NCBI GenBank assembly: GCA_036824265.1
Contig: DAITAL010000072.1
Coordinates: 1-5,724 of the forward strand
Source: JAAYZB01 sp937958685
GTDB lineage: Bacteria > Bacillota_I > Bacilli_A > Izemoplasmatales > Hujiaoplasmataceae
Direction: 5' to 3'
DNA: 5,724 nucleotides
Both the position numbers and the translations under genes were made by a program. This document shows positions 1 through 5,721 of the stretch, piece after piece. The first letter of the stretch is position 1. Every line of letters begins with the position of its first letter. A model generated the notes under the pieces. The model was given only the letters and a program-made list of their open reading frames with translations. It searched no databases and was not told where the DNA came from.

Positions 1-173
1 GCTCCCGGATGACTGGCGCCGGCTTCGGCGGCTGCACCGTCAATATCGTCCGCAGCGTCGATTTCCCAAGATTCAGGGATCAGGTCGCCAAAGGCTATCA
101 GAAGAAGTACGGCCTTATCCCCGATATCATCATCGCCAACCCCGAGGATGGCTGCAAGGAGATCACCGTATGA
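1..173 (+). CDS. galK: Galactokinase, C-terminal end (partial, runs off the left edge)
   Basis: Only the last 56 codons are present, read from base 3 to the TGA at 171-173. The fragment opens with S-R-M-T-G-A-G-F-G-G-C-T-V, the third conserved GHMP-kinase motif in the form typical of galactokinase, which helps shape the sugar and phosphate pocket. It ends with a Y-Q-K-K-Y-G stretch and a short I-A-N-P-E-D-G-C tail, as galactokinases do. The enzyme phosphorylates galactose to galactose 1-phosphate in the cytoplasm (Leloir pathway). The stop codon overlaps the next start (ATGA), so the downstream acetyltransferase is probably translationally coupled. Another GHMP sugar kinase cannot be fully excluded from so short a piece, but the motif spelling favours GalK. 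Confidence 0.9.
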   Translation, partial: SRMTGAGFGGCTVNIVRSVDFPRFRDQVAKGYQKKYGLIPDIIIANPEDGCKEITV

Positions 174-649
174 TCCGCCCGGGCACCCTTGCGGATCTTG
201 ATGAATTGCACCTTCTTGCCCGCCAGGTTGTGAACAACCTGAGAGCAAACGGCATCGACCAATGGTCCAACAACTATCCGTTGAGAGAACATTTCGCGCC
301 CGATGTTGCCGCAGGCGCTTTGTTTGTCTACTGCATTGCTGATCAACTGGTCGGATCGATCACGGTCATGCCTGAGAACGAAATGTTCTATCATGAGGTA
401 AAGTGGGATACCGCTTCCGCCTATGTCGTCCATCGCTTGATGGTGCATCCCGAGCATCTGCGCCAAGGCATCGGCACCAGTCTCTTCGAGCATGCCATCG
501 GTTTCGCTAGGACCTGCGGCGCGAGCGGCGTCAAGGTCGACACGCATCCCGATAATCATCGGATGCAGGCATTGATCAAATCCCTTGGGTTCACGGAAAA
601 AGGATACATCCGCTCCATTAACCGAATCGGCTACGAAATCGTGTTTTGA
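170..649 (+). CDS. GNAT-family N-acetyltransferase
   Basis: This 159-residue protein has the length and layout of a single GNAT domain. It starts M-I-R-P-G-T-L-A-D-L-D-E, a common first strand and helix of the fold, and has a Q-W-S-N-N-Y-P segment near residues 31-37 found in one GNAT subgroup. The acetyl-CoA pyrophosphate loop R-Q-G-I-G-T lies at 98-103, after the strand V-V-H-R-L-M-V-H-P. Residues 121-141 (V-K-V-D-T-H-P-D-N ... L-G-F) form the usual C-terminal motif. It should transfer an acetyl group from acetyl-CoA to an amine; the substrate cannot be told from sequence. The ATG overlaps the galK stop by 4 nt and has a strong Shine-Dalgarno AAGGAG at 156-161, 8 nt upstream. obg follows 27 nt later, probably on the same transcript. 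Confidence 0.9.
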   Translation: MIRPGTLADLDELHLLARQVVNNLRANGIDQWSNNYPLREHFAPDVAAGALFVYCIADQLVGSITVMPENEMFYHEVKWDTASAYVVHRLMVHPEHLRQGIGTSLFEHAIGFARTCGASGVKVDTHPDNHRMQALIKSLGFTEKGYIRSINRIGYEIVF

Positions 650-666
650 CAGTTTTTGTCCCCACT

Positions 667-671
667 GGAGG
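667..671 (+). promoter_or_regulatory. Ribosome binding site deciding the obg start
   Basis: GGAGG lies 5 nt before the ATG at 677. It selects the M-F-I-D-E-V start over the in-frame TTG at 656, which has no such site and would put the Shine-Dalgarno inside the gene. Confidence 0.85.
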
Positions 672-676
672 CCCTC

Positions 677-1960
677 ATGTTCATCGACGAAGTCACATTG
701 ACAATAGAATCCGGAAAAGGTGGCGATGGCATCATCGCTTTTCGTCGTGAAAAGCACGTGCCTTTGGGCGGTCCTGCCGGCGGTGACGGCGGGCGCGGCG
801 GCAGCGTCATCTTCATCGCCGAACAAGGCATTTCCACGCTGTTCGACTTGCGGTACCGCAAACTGATCCGCGCGAAAAGCGGGGAGAACGGCAAACCCAA
901 GAACATGAGCGGCGCCGATGCTGAGGACACGATTGTGAGAGTCCCGGTCGGCACCATCATTTTTGATGCAGGCACCAATCTCGTGCTCGCCGACTTGGTA
1001 AGGCACAATCAAGAGGAAATCATCGCCCAGGGCGGAAGGGGAGGCCGCGGCAATGCGGCGTTCGCCTCCTCAAGAAACAAGGCGCCAAGAATCCAAGAAA
1101 ACGGCGAGCCGGGGATCACCCTTGATCTTCGTATCGAACTCAAGCTACTCGCCGATGTCGGCATCATCGGTTTTCCAAGCGTGGGCAAGTCCACGCTTAT
1201 CAGTGTCGTCTCGCAGGCACGTCCGAAAATCGCCGCCTATCCCTTCACAACGATCATTCCCAATCTCGGCGTCGTGGAAATGCCGCCTCTGCCACCCTTT
1301 GTCCTGGCTGACATGCCGGGTATCATCGAAGGCGCTTCGCAAGGACACGGTCTCGGATTGCAGTTCCTCAAGCATATCGAAAGAACCAGAGTCCTGATCC
1401 ATATGATCGATTTTTCTCCCGAGTCTGGAAGAGATCCATACATGGACTATCAGACAGTCAATACCGAACTAAAAAACTACAGATACCATTTGGCGGAAAG
1501 GCCCCAGATCATTGCCGCCAACAAGATGGATGTTCCGGGAGCGCAAGCATCCCTTGAGCGTTTCCGAAGGTTGATCGATCCGGAAGTCGCTATCTTTCCC
1601 ATCAGTGCCGCCAGTCGCACCGGCGTCGGCGAGTTGATGGCCAAAACCTACGAATTGTTGAGCAAGACTCCGTTCTTTCCTATCTTTGAAGAAAAAGCAG
1701 CAGAGGTTGTCCGTTACGAGTTTCAACCCGAGAAGCCGCAGATCCAAATCAGCAAAATCGCATCCAATGTCTTTCAAGTCACCGGTAGAGATGTTGAAGT
1801 CCTTTATCAGCGCTCAAGTTTTGTCAGCGATGAAGCCGTAACGAGATTCTTGCGTCAGCTTAGGTTGATCGGCGTTGACGACATGTTAAGGGAAAAAGGG
1901 GCTAAAACTGGCGATATTATCCGCATTCTGGATTCCGAATTCGAGTACCACGACAACTGA
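677..1960 (+). CDS. obg: GTPase Obg (ribosome assembly / stress GTPase)
   Basis: The protein has 427 residues from the ATG at 677, the family's normal size, and begins with the standard M-F-I-D-E-V. All three Obg domains are visible. The glycine-rich Obg fold spans about 1-158 (G-K-G-G-D-G, G-G-P-A-G-G-D-G-G-R-G-G, G-G-R-G-G-R-G-N). The GTPase domain spans about 159-335, with P-loop G-F-P-S-V-G-K-S-T at 165-173, switch I F-T-T at 190-192, D-M-P-G at 212-215, N-K-M-D at 282-285 and I-S-A at 309-311. The C-terminal OCT domain spans about 345-427 and ends G-D-I-I-R-I-L. Obg binds the 50S subunit late in its assembly and is linked to growth and stringent control. It is usually found next to rpmA/rplU; here it follows galK and a GNAT gene instead. 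All catalytic motifs are intact. Confidence 0.98.
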   Translation: MFIDEVTLTIESGKGGDGIIAFRREKHVPLGGPAGGDGGRGGSVIFIAEQGISTLFDLRYRKLIRAKSGENGKPKNMSGADAEDTIVRVPVGTIIFDAGTNLVLADLVRHNQEEIIAQGGRGGRGNAAFASSRNKAPRIQENGEPGITLDLRIELKLLADVGIIGFPSVGKSTLISVVSQARPKIAAYPFTTIIPNLGVVEMPPLPPFVLADMPGIIEGASQGHGLGLQFLKHIERTRVLIHMIDFSPESGRDPYMDYQTVNTELKNYRYHLAERPQIIAANKMDVPGAQASLERFRRLIDPEVAIFPISAASRTGVGELMAKTYELLSKTPFFPIFEEKAAEVVRYEFQPEKPQIQISKIASNVFQVTGRDVEVLYQRSSFVSDEAVTRFLRQLRLIGVDDMLREKGAKTGDIIRILDSEFEYHDN

Positions 1961-2110
1961 TAATCTCTAAATCTGATGACGCATTAAGGATTGTCAACGA
2001 TGAGCATCGCAATATTTCAAAAATTATTATGATGTATATGTGTTGTTCATGTGCTGTTTATATATTTTCATATGTAGTTATTATGTTATTTATTCGTTAT
2101 ATTTATGATG
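1961..2110 (+). other. AT-rich spacer between obg and ruvA
   Basis: No gene is visible. From about 2010 the sequence becomes extremely AT-rich, with TTATTATG twice (2024-2031 and 2078-2085) and TTTATGATG at 2102-2110, in contrast to the mixed base composition of the flanking genes. A small dyad, CGAT-GAGC-ATCG, lies at 1998-2009. It has no T-run behind it, so I do not call it a terminator for obg. Confidence 0.6.
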
Positions 2111-2140
2111 TTGTTTTATTGAAATCATGCCCTCTATAAA
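2111..2140 (+). promoter_or_regulatory. Probable promoter of ruvA
   Basis: A -35 like TTGTTT (2111-2116) and a -10 TATAAA (2135-2140) are separated by 18 nt. A start of transcription near 2147 would leave a leader of about 26 nt holding the Shine-Dalgarno, so the layout is self-consistent. It also makes the upstream in-frame GTG at 2143 unlikely as a start. The region upstream is AT-rich, which could act as an UP element (inference). Confidence 0.5.
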
Positions 2141-2161
2141 GGGTGGACGGCCAGATATGGC

Positions 2162-2167
2162 GGAGGA
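2162..2167 (+). promoter_or_regulatory. Ribosome binding site deciding the ruvA GTG start
   Basis: GGAGGA lies 6 nt from the GTG at 2173 (counting from the end of GGAGG). It selects the start giving M-Y-N-Y-L-K-G, the expected RuvA N-terminus. Confidence 0.85.
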
Positions 2168-2172
2168 AGAGC

Positions 2173-2727
2173 GTGTACAACTATCTCAAAGGCGTGATTA
2201 CAGATATCAGAGCCGACTACATTTCCCTGGAAAACCATGGTGTTGGTTATAAGATCATCACCCCAAATCCTTATCAATTCACAATCGGGACCGAAGCGAT
2301 GTTGTTTCTTTATCAGCGAGTGACAGAGGACGAACTCGCCCTTTATGGTTTCGCCTCCTTTGAAGAACGCGAGTTGTTCCTCAAACTCATCAGTGTCAAC
2401 GGGATCGGTCCCAAGAGCGCCAAGGCCATCCTCGCAGCAGGCGATGTCCGTTCTATATCCAACGCCATCGAGACCGGCAACGCCAAGTTCTTGACCAAAT
2501 TTCCCGGCATCGGTCCCAAAGCCAGCCAACAGATAATACTTGATCTCCAAGGCAAGATCGAACTATCACCCGCAAGCGTGACACCCGACTCTCTGAGTGA
2601 AGTGGATGAGGCGCTTCAAGCTCTCGGTTACAACACCAAAGAAATCAAGAAGGTCTTGACCAAGCTCGATCATACAAAGACCACCAGCGAATTGATCAAG
2701 GACGCTCTCAGACAAATGCTAAAATAA
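2173..2727 (+). CDS. ruvA: Holliday junction branch migration subunit RuvA
   Basis: The product has 184 residues from a GTG start, slightly short for the family (usually about 190-205), mainly because the linker before the last domain is brief. An OB-fold N-terminal domain covers about 1-64 (Y-L-K-G-V-I-T ... Y-G-F). Two helix-hairpin-helix motifs follow, V-N-G-I-G-P-K-S-A at 75-83 and F-P-G-I-G-P-K-A-S at 110-118, which bind junction DNA. The C-terminal domain, about 142-184 (E-V-D-E-A-L-Q-A-L-G-Y), contacts RuvB. RuvA tetramers hold the four-way junction flat while RuvB drives branch migration and RuvC cuts. ruvB normally follows ruvA, but here the gene is closed by a terminator four bases after the stop, so it is expressed alone from its own promoter. 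RuvB must be encoded elsewhere (inference). Confidence 0.96.
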   Translation: MYNYLKGVITDIRADYISLENHGVGYKIITPNPYQFTIGTEAMLFLYQRVTEDELALYGFASFEERELFLKLISVNGIGPKSAKAILAAGDVRSISNAIETGNAKFLTKFPGIGPKASQQIILDLQGKIELSPASVTPDSLSEVDEALQALGYNTKEIKKVLTKLDHTKTTSELIKDALRQMLK

Positions 2728-2750
2728 AAACGCCTGCAGAGGCGTTTTTT
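2726..2750. terminator. Bidirectional intrinsic terminator shared by ruvA and the asparaginase gene
   Basis: The stem CGCCT (2731-2735) / AGGCG (2740-2744) has the loop GCAG. It is flanked by an A-tract at 2726-2730 and a T-tract at 2745-2750, so it has a T-run in both directions. It begins inside the ruvA stop codon and lies 5 nt beyond the asparaginase stop on the other strand, serving the convergent pair. Confidence 0.9.
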
Positions 2751-2754
2751 ACAT

Positions 2755-3735
2755 CTATACAGAGAAGATCTTCTTTATTGAGTCCAAATCGTTGTCGACG
2801 GCAAGCGCAACCATCAACAGCAATCTGGCTTTCTGGCCGTTCAAGTTGGTCGCGAAGATGCAGCCCATCATCGAGAGGTCTTTGCCTCCGCCGGGATAGC
2901 CATAGGTATCCACCACTCTCCCTGAAGGACATCTTGAAGTGATCACCACAGGAATCTTCCTTTCCAAGGCGCGTTTGATTCCGTCAAGCATCATTGGGGT
3001 GACGTTACCGCGGCCAAGAGCCTCGATAACGATTCCATTGGCGTTTAGCCCGTCTACCAGCAAGTTCAGAACTCTGCTATCATTCCCCGAGTATGCTTTG
3101 ACAAGGAATACATCTTCGACAAGATGGTCTACAGGAAGAGGCATCCTGACATAATTGACTGAACGGTAGAAGATGACTTGATGATTATCTACGATTCCCA
3201 ATGGACCATAGTCGAGCGATTTGAATGTATCAAGTGAAAGCGTGTTGGTCTTGGTGACCTCGCTAGCAGCATTGATCTGATCATTGAGGACAACGAGTAC
3301 GCCTTTGTCGGAAGCATCGGGCGACAGGCAAACAAGAATAGATGATACTAAATTGTTGATTCCGTCAAACCCAAGTTCGGAACTTGATTTCATCGAGCCA
3401 GTCACCACGACAGGCTTTTTTGTTTCTAAAACAACATCAAGGAAGAATGCGGTTTCCTCAAGCGTGTCAGTACCATGAACGACCACAACGCCCGTCACAT
3501 CATGGCGGGAAGTCAAATGTCTGATCATTTTTGAAATCTCGAGCATCATATCTGGTGTGATGGATGGAGAGGGAAGTTTCGAAAATTCGATCGTCTCCAG
3601 ATCACATTCATGAAACGAATCAAGTACAGAAGCCATAATATCGCTCGCCGATAATGCTGGAACGACTGAATGATTAACGTCATCGACTTTCATGGAAATT
3701 GTCCCACCGGTGAATATCAAGTAAATTTTGGCCAT
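2755..3735 (-). CDS. ansA: L-asparaginase, cytoplasmic (asparaginase/glutaminase family)
   Basis: The product has 326 residues, the normal length, and hydrolyses L-asparagine to aspartate and ammonia. The N-terminus M-A-K-I-Y-L-I-F-T-G-G-T-I-S carries the catalytic Thr12 and no signal peptide, so it should be cytoplasmic. The second motif, H-G-T-D-T-L-E-E-T-A at 87-96, supplies Thr89-Asp90, and V-T-K-T-N-T at 160-165 supplies Lys162; the numbering coincides with mature E. coli AnsB. A serine equivalent to Ser58 is probably S56. The active-site Tyr25 of AnsB appears replaced in a V-V-P-A-L-S stretch, as in a common subgroup of bacterial homologues. The C-terminus, G-Q-K-A-R-L-L-L ... K-K-I-F-S-V, is complete. 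A Shine-Dalgarno AAGGA lies 11 nt before the ATG. The stop is TAG with an in-frame TAA two codons later. It is probably monocistronic, between its own promoter and terminator. Confidence 0.94.
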   Translation of the reverse strand: MAKIYLIFTGGTISMKVDDVNHSVVPALSASDIMASVLDSFHECDLETIEFSKLPSPSITPDMMLEISKMIRHLTSRHDVTGVVVVHGTDTLEETAFFLDVVLETKKPVVVTGSMKSSSELGFDGINNLVSSILVCLSPDASDKGVLVVLNDQINAASEVTKTNTLSLDTFKSLDYGPLGIVDNHQVIFYRSVNYVRMPLPVDHLVEDVFLVKAYSGNDSRVLNLLVDGLNANGIVIEALGRGNVTPMMLDGIKRALERKIPVVITSRCPSGRVVDTYGYPGGGKDLSMMGCIFATNLNGQKARLLLMVALAVDNDLDSIKKIFSV

Positions 3736-3766
3736 TTAGAAAACCATCCTTCCCGATCCAATAAGT

Positions 3767-3775
3767 ATTATACCA
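3767..3775 (-). promoter_or_regulatory. Extended -10 promoter of the asparaginase gene
   Basis: Read on the minus strand this is TGGTATAAT: a perfect TATAAT at 3772-3767 preceded by the TG-n of an extended -10. No good -35 hexamer is seen 16-18 nt upstream, which an extended -10 does not need. Transcription would start near 3760, leaving a leader of about 25 nt. Confidence 0.7.
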
Positions 3776-4254
3776 TACGACGCTATCGAAATCGTCCCTT
3801 TAATATTGATTTCTGACGTGTTTGTCAGGTGATTTTGAGGGTGATTTTCAAACGGTCGCATTTTTGACCTCCAGTTTTGCAGAACAAGAACACAGAAGGG
3901 AATTCACATTATCAACAAGTAGTCGATTATCCGCGAAACACAGACCTCATAACAACGTTAACATAATATATATTATAGGAAGTTAATTACACTTCTATCG
4001 TGATGAAATGTTTTCGACATAACTGCTTCTTTTGATAATGGTTACGAAATAAACCGCTATCTCTGGGCTTCGTCTGCGTGTGTAAATATATTCTTTTACA
4101 ACAAATGAGCATGTTATTTTTTCAATTCTCCTTGCTTTGCGCTTGTTTTAAAAAACGACGTAAAAAAATGCGAAATTTCGTCGTTTCTCCATGAGGTGCG
4201 GTACAGATGGCCCTGCTAGAGCTAAAAAATCCGCATTTGTCAAATTCTGAAAAT
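3776..4254. other. Long intergenic region (about 480 nt) without a recognised gene
   Basis: No ORF here resembles a protein. The stretch is AT-rich and contains several small symmetric elements: CTGAC/GTCAG at 3813-3828, a direct repeat GGTGATTTT at 3828-3836 and 3840-3848, a 14-nt perfect palindrome ATAATATATATTAT at 3963-3976, TGTAAA-N8-TTTACA at 4081-4100, and the hairpin at 4153-4186 (separate entry). I recognise no riboswitch, tRNA or known small RNA. The upstream control region of the asparaginase gene probably occupies its left end. Confidence 0.6.
4147..4186 (-). terminator. Possible second terminator or small-RNA end
   Basis: The perfect 8-bp inverted repeat AAACGACG (4153-4160) / CGTCGTTT (4179-4186) has an 18-nt loop. 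On the minus strand the stem runs into a T-run (4156-4151), the pattern of an intrinsic terminator. It lies about 70 nt beyond the stronger terminator of the nadB-PHP transcript. The long loop makes it weaker than a textbook case, and it could instead be a regulatory dyad. Confidence 0.4.
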
Positions 4255-4285
4255 GAAAAAACACTGCCCTGGAGTGACAGTGTTT
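4255..4285 (-). terminator. Intrinsic terminator after the PHP gene
   Basis: The stem AAACACTG (4259-4266) / CAGTGTTT (4278-4285) encloses an 11-nt loop. On the minus strand it is followed by a run of T (4261-4256). It starts at the last base of the PHP stop codon, so it ends the nadB-PHP transcript. Confidence 0.85.
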
Positions 4286-5088
4286 CAAATATTTAGAGCT
4301 TCTTCTACTTCTATTCCGATCTGGGTCGCAAACCTGTAGGTTTCCAAAACTCCGTCGTCATACAGGTATGAGGGATCATGAGCATCGGCGGAGACGATTA
4401 CCTTCGCACCCATCTCCCTGACTTTTTTCCAAAACTCCAGTCGGGGATAAAGATACCTAACTCCATCCTCGAGTAATCTTAGTCCCTTTCGAACGCCGTT
4501 GGCATTGATCTCCAAGGGGATGTCGTTTTCAATCGCGCATCTGATAAGCCGCGATGACTCGTTCATTATTGATTCGTCGAGTTTCCCGATGTTATAGAAC
4601 ATCAGATCCGGATGGCAGACAAAGCGGAAGAATTTGCTCTCGAGCGCCTTGATGATCGTATCTACGTATGTTCGCACATGACCCAGGGTCGAGAGCGTAT
4701 AGCAGCTTTTCAACCCTCGTAGAGAGGCCGCGTCGCTGATGTAGTGCTGGCCCAAGGCTAGGTAGTCGAGCTTTCTGAGATAACCTTCATACATCTTTTC
4801 ATATCCATCGAAGTACTCGATTTCCAACGCTTTGAATATTTTGATTTTGCCGCTGTATTTGCGGATGGCCTCGTCGCACTCCCGCAGATATGTCGGAAAG
4901 TCATCGGGATCCATTCTGATGCTCCGATCCTTCAATTCCGCAAACGGAGCGTGGTCGGACATCCCCAACGAATCCAAGCCGATCCTGATCGCTTCTTTGA
5001 CATAGTCCTCGACATTGCCAATCGCATGACGACAAAGATACATGTGCGTGTGGTAATTGTTCTTCATCAGTTTAGTCGGAAGTGACAT
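4285..5088 (-). CDS. PHP-domain phosphoesterase, histidinol-phosphatase-like (HisK/HisJ type)
   Basis: The product has 267 residues from the ATG at 5088. It is a PHP-family metal hydrolase with a full set of likely metal ligands: H-T-H at 13-15, His21, Asp45-His46 in M-S-D-H-A-P-F, Glu89 in A-L-E-I-E-Y-F, His115 in G-Q-H-Y, His159 in C-H-P-D, and D-A-H at 235-237. The family removes phosphate from histidinol phosphate in histidine synthesis, but many members act on other phosphates and no his gene is present here, so the substrate is uncertain. Two starts compete. The ATG at 5088 has AGGAG 8 nt upstream and overlaps nadB by 22 nt. The ATG at 5067 shares one base with the nadB stop (TGATG), gives the more usual short N-terminus (M-K-N-N-Y-H-T-H), and has no good Shine-Dalgarno. 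Both imply coupling to nadB. Confidence 0.88.
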   Translation of the reverse strand: MSLPTKLMKNNYHTHMYLCRHAIGNVEDYVKEAIRIGLDSLGMSDHAPFAELKDRSIRMDPDDFPTYLRECDEAIRKYSGKIKIFKALEIEYFDGYEKMYEGYLRKLDYLALGQHYISDAASLRGLKSCYTLSTLGHVRTYVDTIIKALESKFFRFVCHPDLMFYNIGKLDESIMNESSRLIRCAIENDIPLEINANGVRKGLRLLEDGVRYLYPRLEFWKKVREMGAKVIVSADAHDPSYLYDDGVLETYRFATQIGIEVEEALNI

Positions 5089-5096
5089 CCAATGCT

Positions 5097-5102
5097 CTCC
5101 TT
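5097..5102 (-). promoter_or_regulatory. Ribosome binding site of the PHP gene inside nadB
   Basis: AAGGAG on the minus strand lies 8 nt before the ATG at 5088, within the last codons of nadB (R-K-E-S). It is the main argument for the longer PHP start. Confidence 0.6.
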
Positions 5103-5697
5103 TCTCGCCAAAGCCTGTTCCGTGATGATCAGCGCCGTGGTGGCCATGTTAAGTGCTTCATAGTAATAGCGCGTTAGATTCGGAGCTTTGATGAGATTGG
5201 CATGCATCGTGGCGAATACTTCTTTCGCTTGGCGTAGACCGGCCTCGGTGCGGACGATGCCGACGAATTCGTCCATATAGTCGCCGATCCGTTTGCGGAT
5301 TGGCTTGTAGTTGAAATTGTAGTTGGGTAATTCAGGAAGTTCGATTTCAGGACCAAAGTCCGTGTGTTCGAGGACGGCGTTGATCTTGTTGGCGGCAGCC
5401 TTGCCGAAAACGATGCATTCCAGGAGGGAATTGGATGCCAGGCGGTTGGCGCCATGCACACCGGTATGCGCGACTTCGCCGACCGCAAACAGATTTTTGA
5501 CACTGGTCTCTCCCTGATGATTGGTTTTGATGCCGCCGCAACTGAAATGCTCGCAGGGCGCGACCGGCAAAAGATCCCTTCCCAGTTGATAACCCGCCTC
5601 AGGGCAGTGATCTAAAATCGCGGGGAAGCGTCTGGTTAGGTACTGTTGGTCCATATGTCTCGTAGCAAAATAGACGTGATCGGTCCACGTGTCCTAC

Positions 5698-5721
5698 ATC
5701 TCAGGGTATATGGCCTGAGAT
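5698..5721. repeat. 8-bp inverted repeat beside the nadB stop
   Basis: ATCTCAGG (5698-5705) and CCTGAGAT (5714-5721) are perfect complements around an 8-nt spacer, within nadB and one base from the premature TAG. An 8-bp repeat is expected by chance about once in a window of this size, so its role is doubtful. Confidence 0.5.

Noticed and set aside
656..676. A TTG start for obg seven codons upstream
   Set aside because: The family begins M-F-I-D-E-V, and GGAGG lies 5 nt before that ATG.
98..1012. A 304-codon open frame on the minus strand
   Set aside because: It runs antisense to the GNAT gene and the start of obg, both certain by homology, and its product resembles no family. It is a by-product of their codon usage.
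1998..2009. CGAT-GAGC-ATCG hairpin as the obg terminator
   Set aside because: The 4-bp stem is weak and no T-run follows.
2143..2172. An earlier GTG start for ruvA adding ten residues
   Set aside because: It falls before or at the expected transcription start, has no Shine-Dalgarno, and the added residues do not fit the RuvA N-terminus. GGAGGA before 2173 is decisive.
3909..3976. DnaA-box-like words TTATCAACA (3909) and TTATCCGCG (3927) near an AT-rich palindrome, suggesting an origin
   Set aside because: There are only two imperfect boxes (one and two mismatches), with no dnaA, dnaN or other origin-linked gene nearby.
4105..4194. A 29-codon ORF on the plus strand with a hydrophobic start and a K-K-R-R-K-K stretch, like a small membrane toxin
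   Set aside because: There is no Shine-Dalgarno or promoter, it overlaps the hairpin at 4153-4186, and AT-rich DNA readily gives such ORFs.
5694..5696. TAG reassigned to an amino acid in this organism
   Set aside because: Only one candidate codon is seen. TAG also ends the asparaginase gene at the expected place, although a TAA two codons later means this does not strictly exclude readthrough. Mutation or error is simpler.
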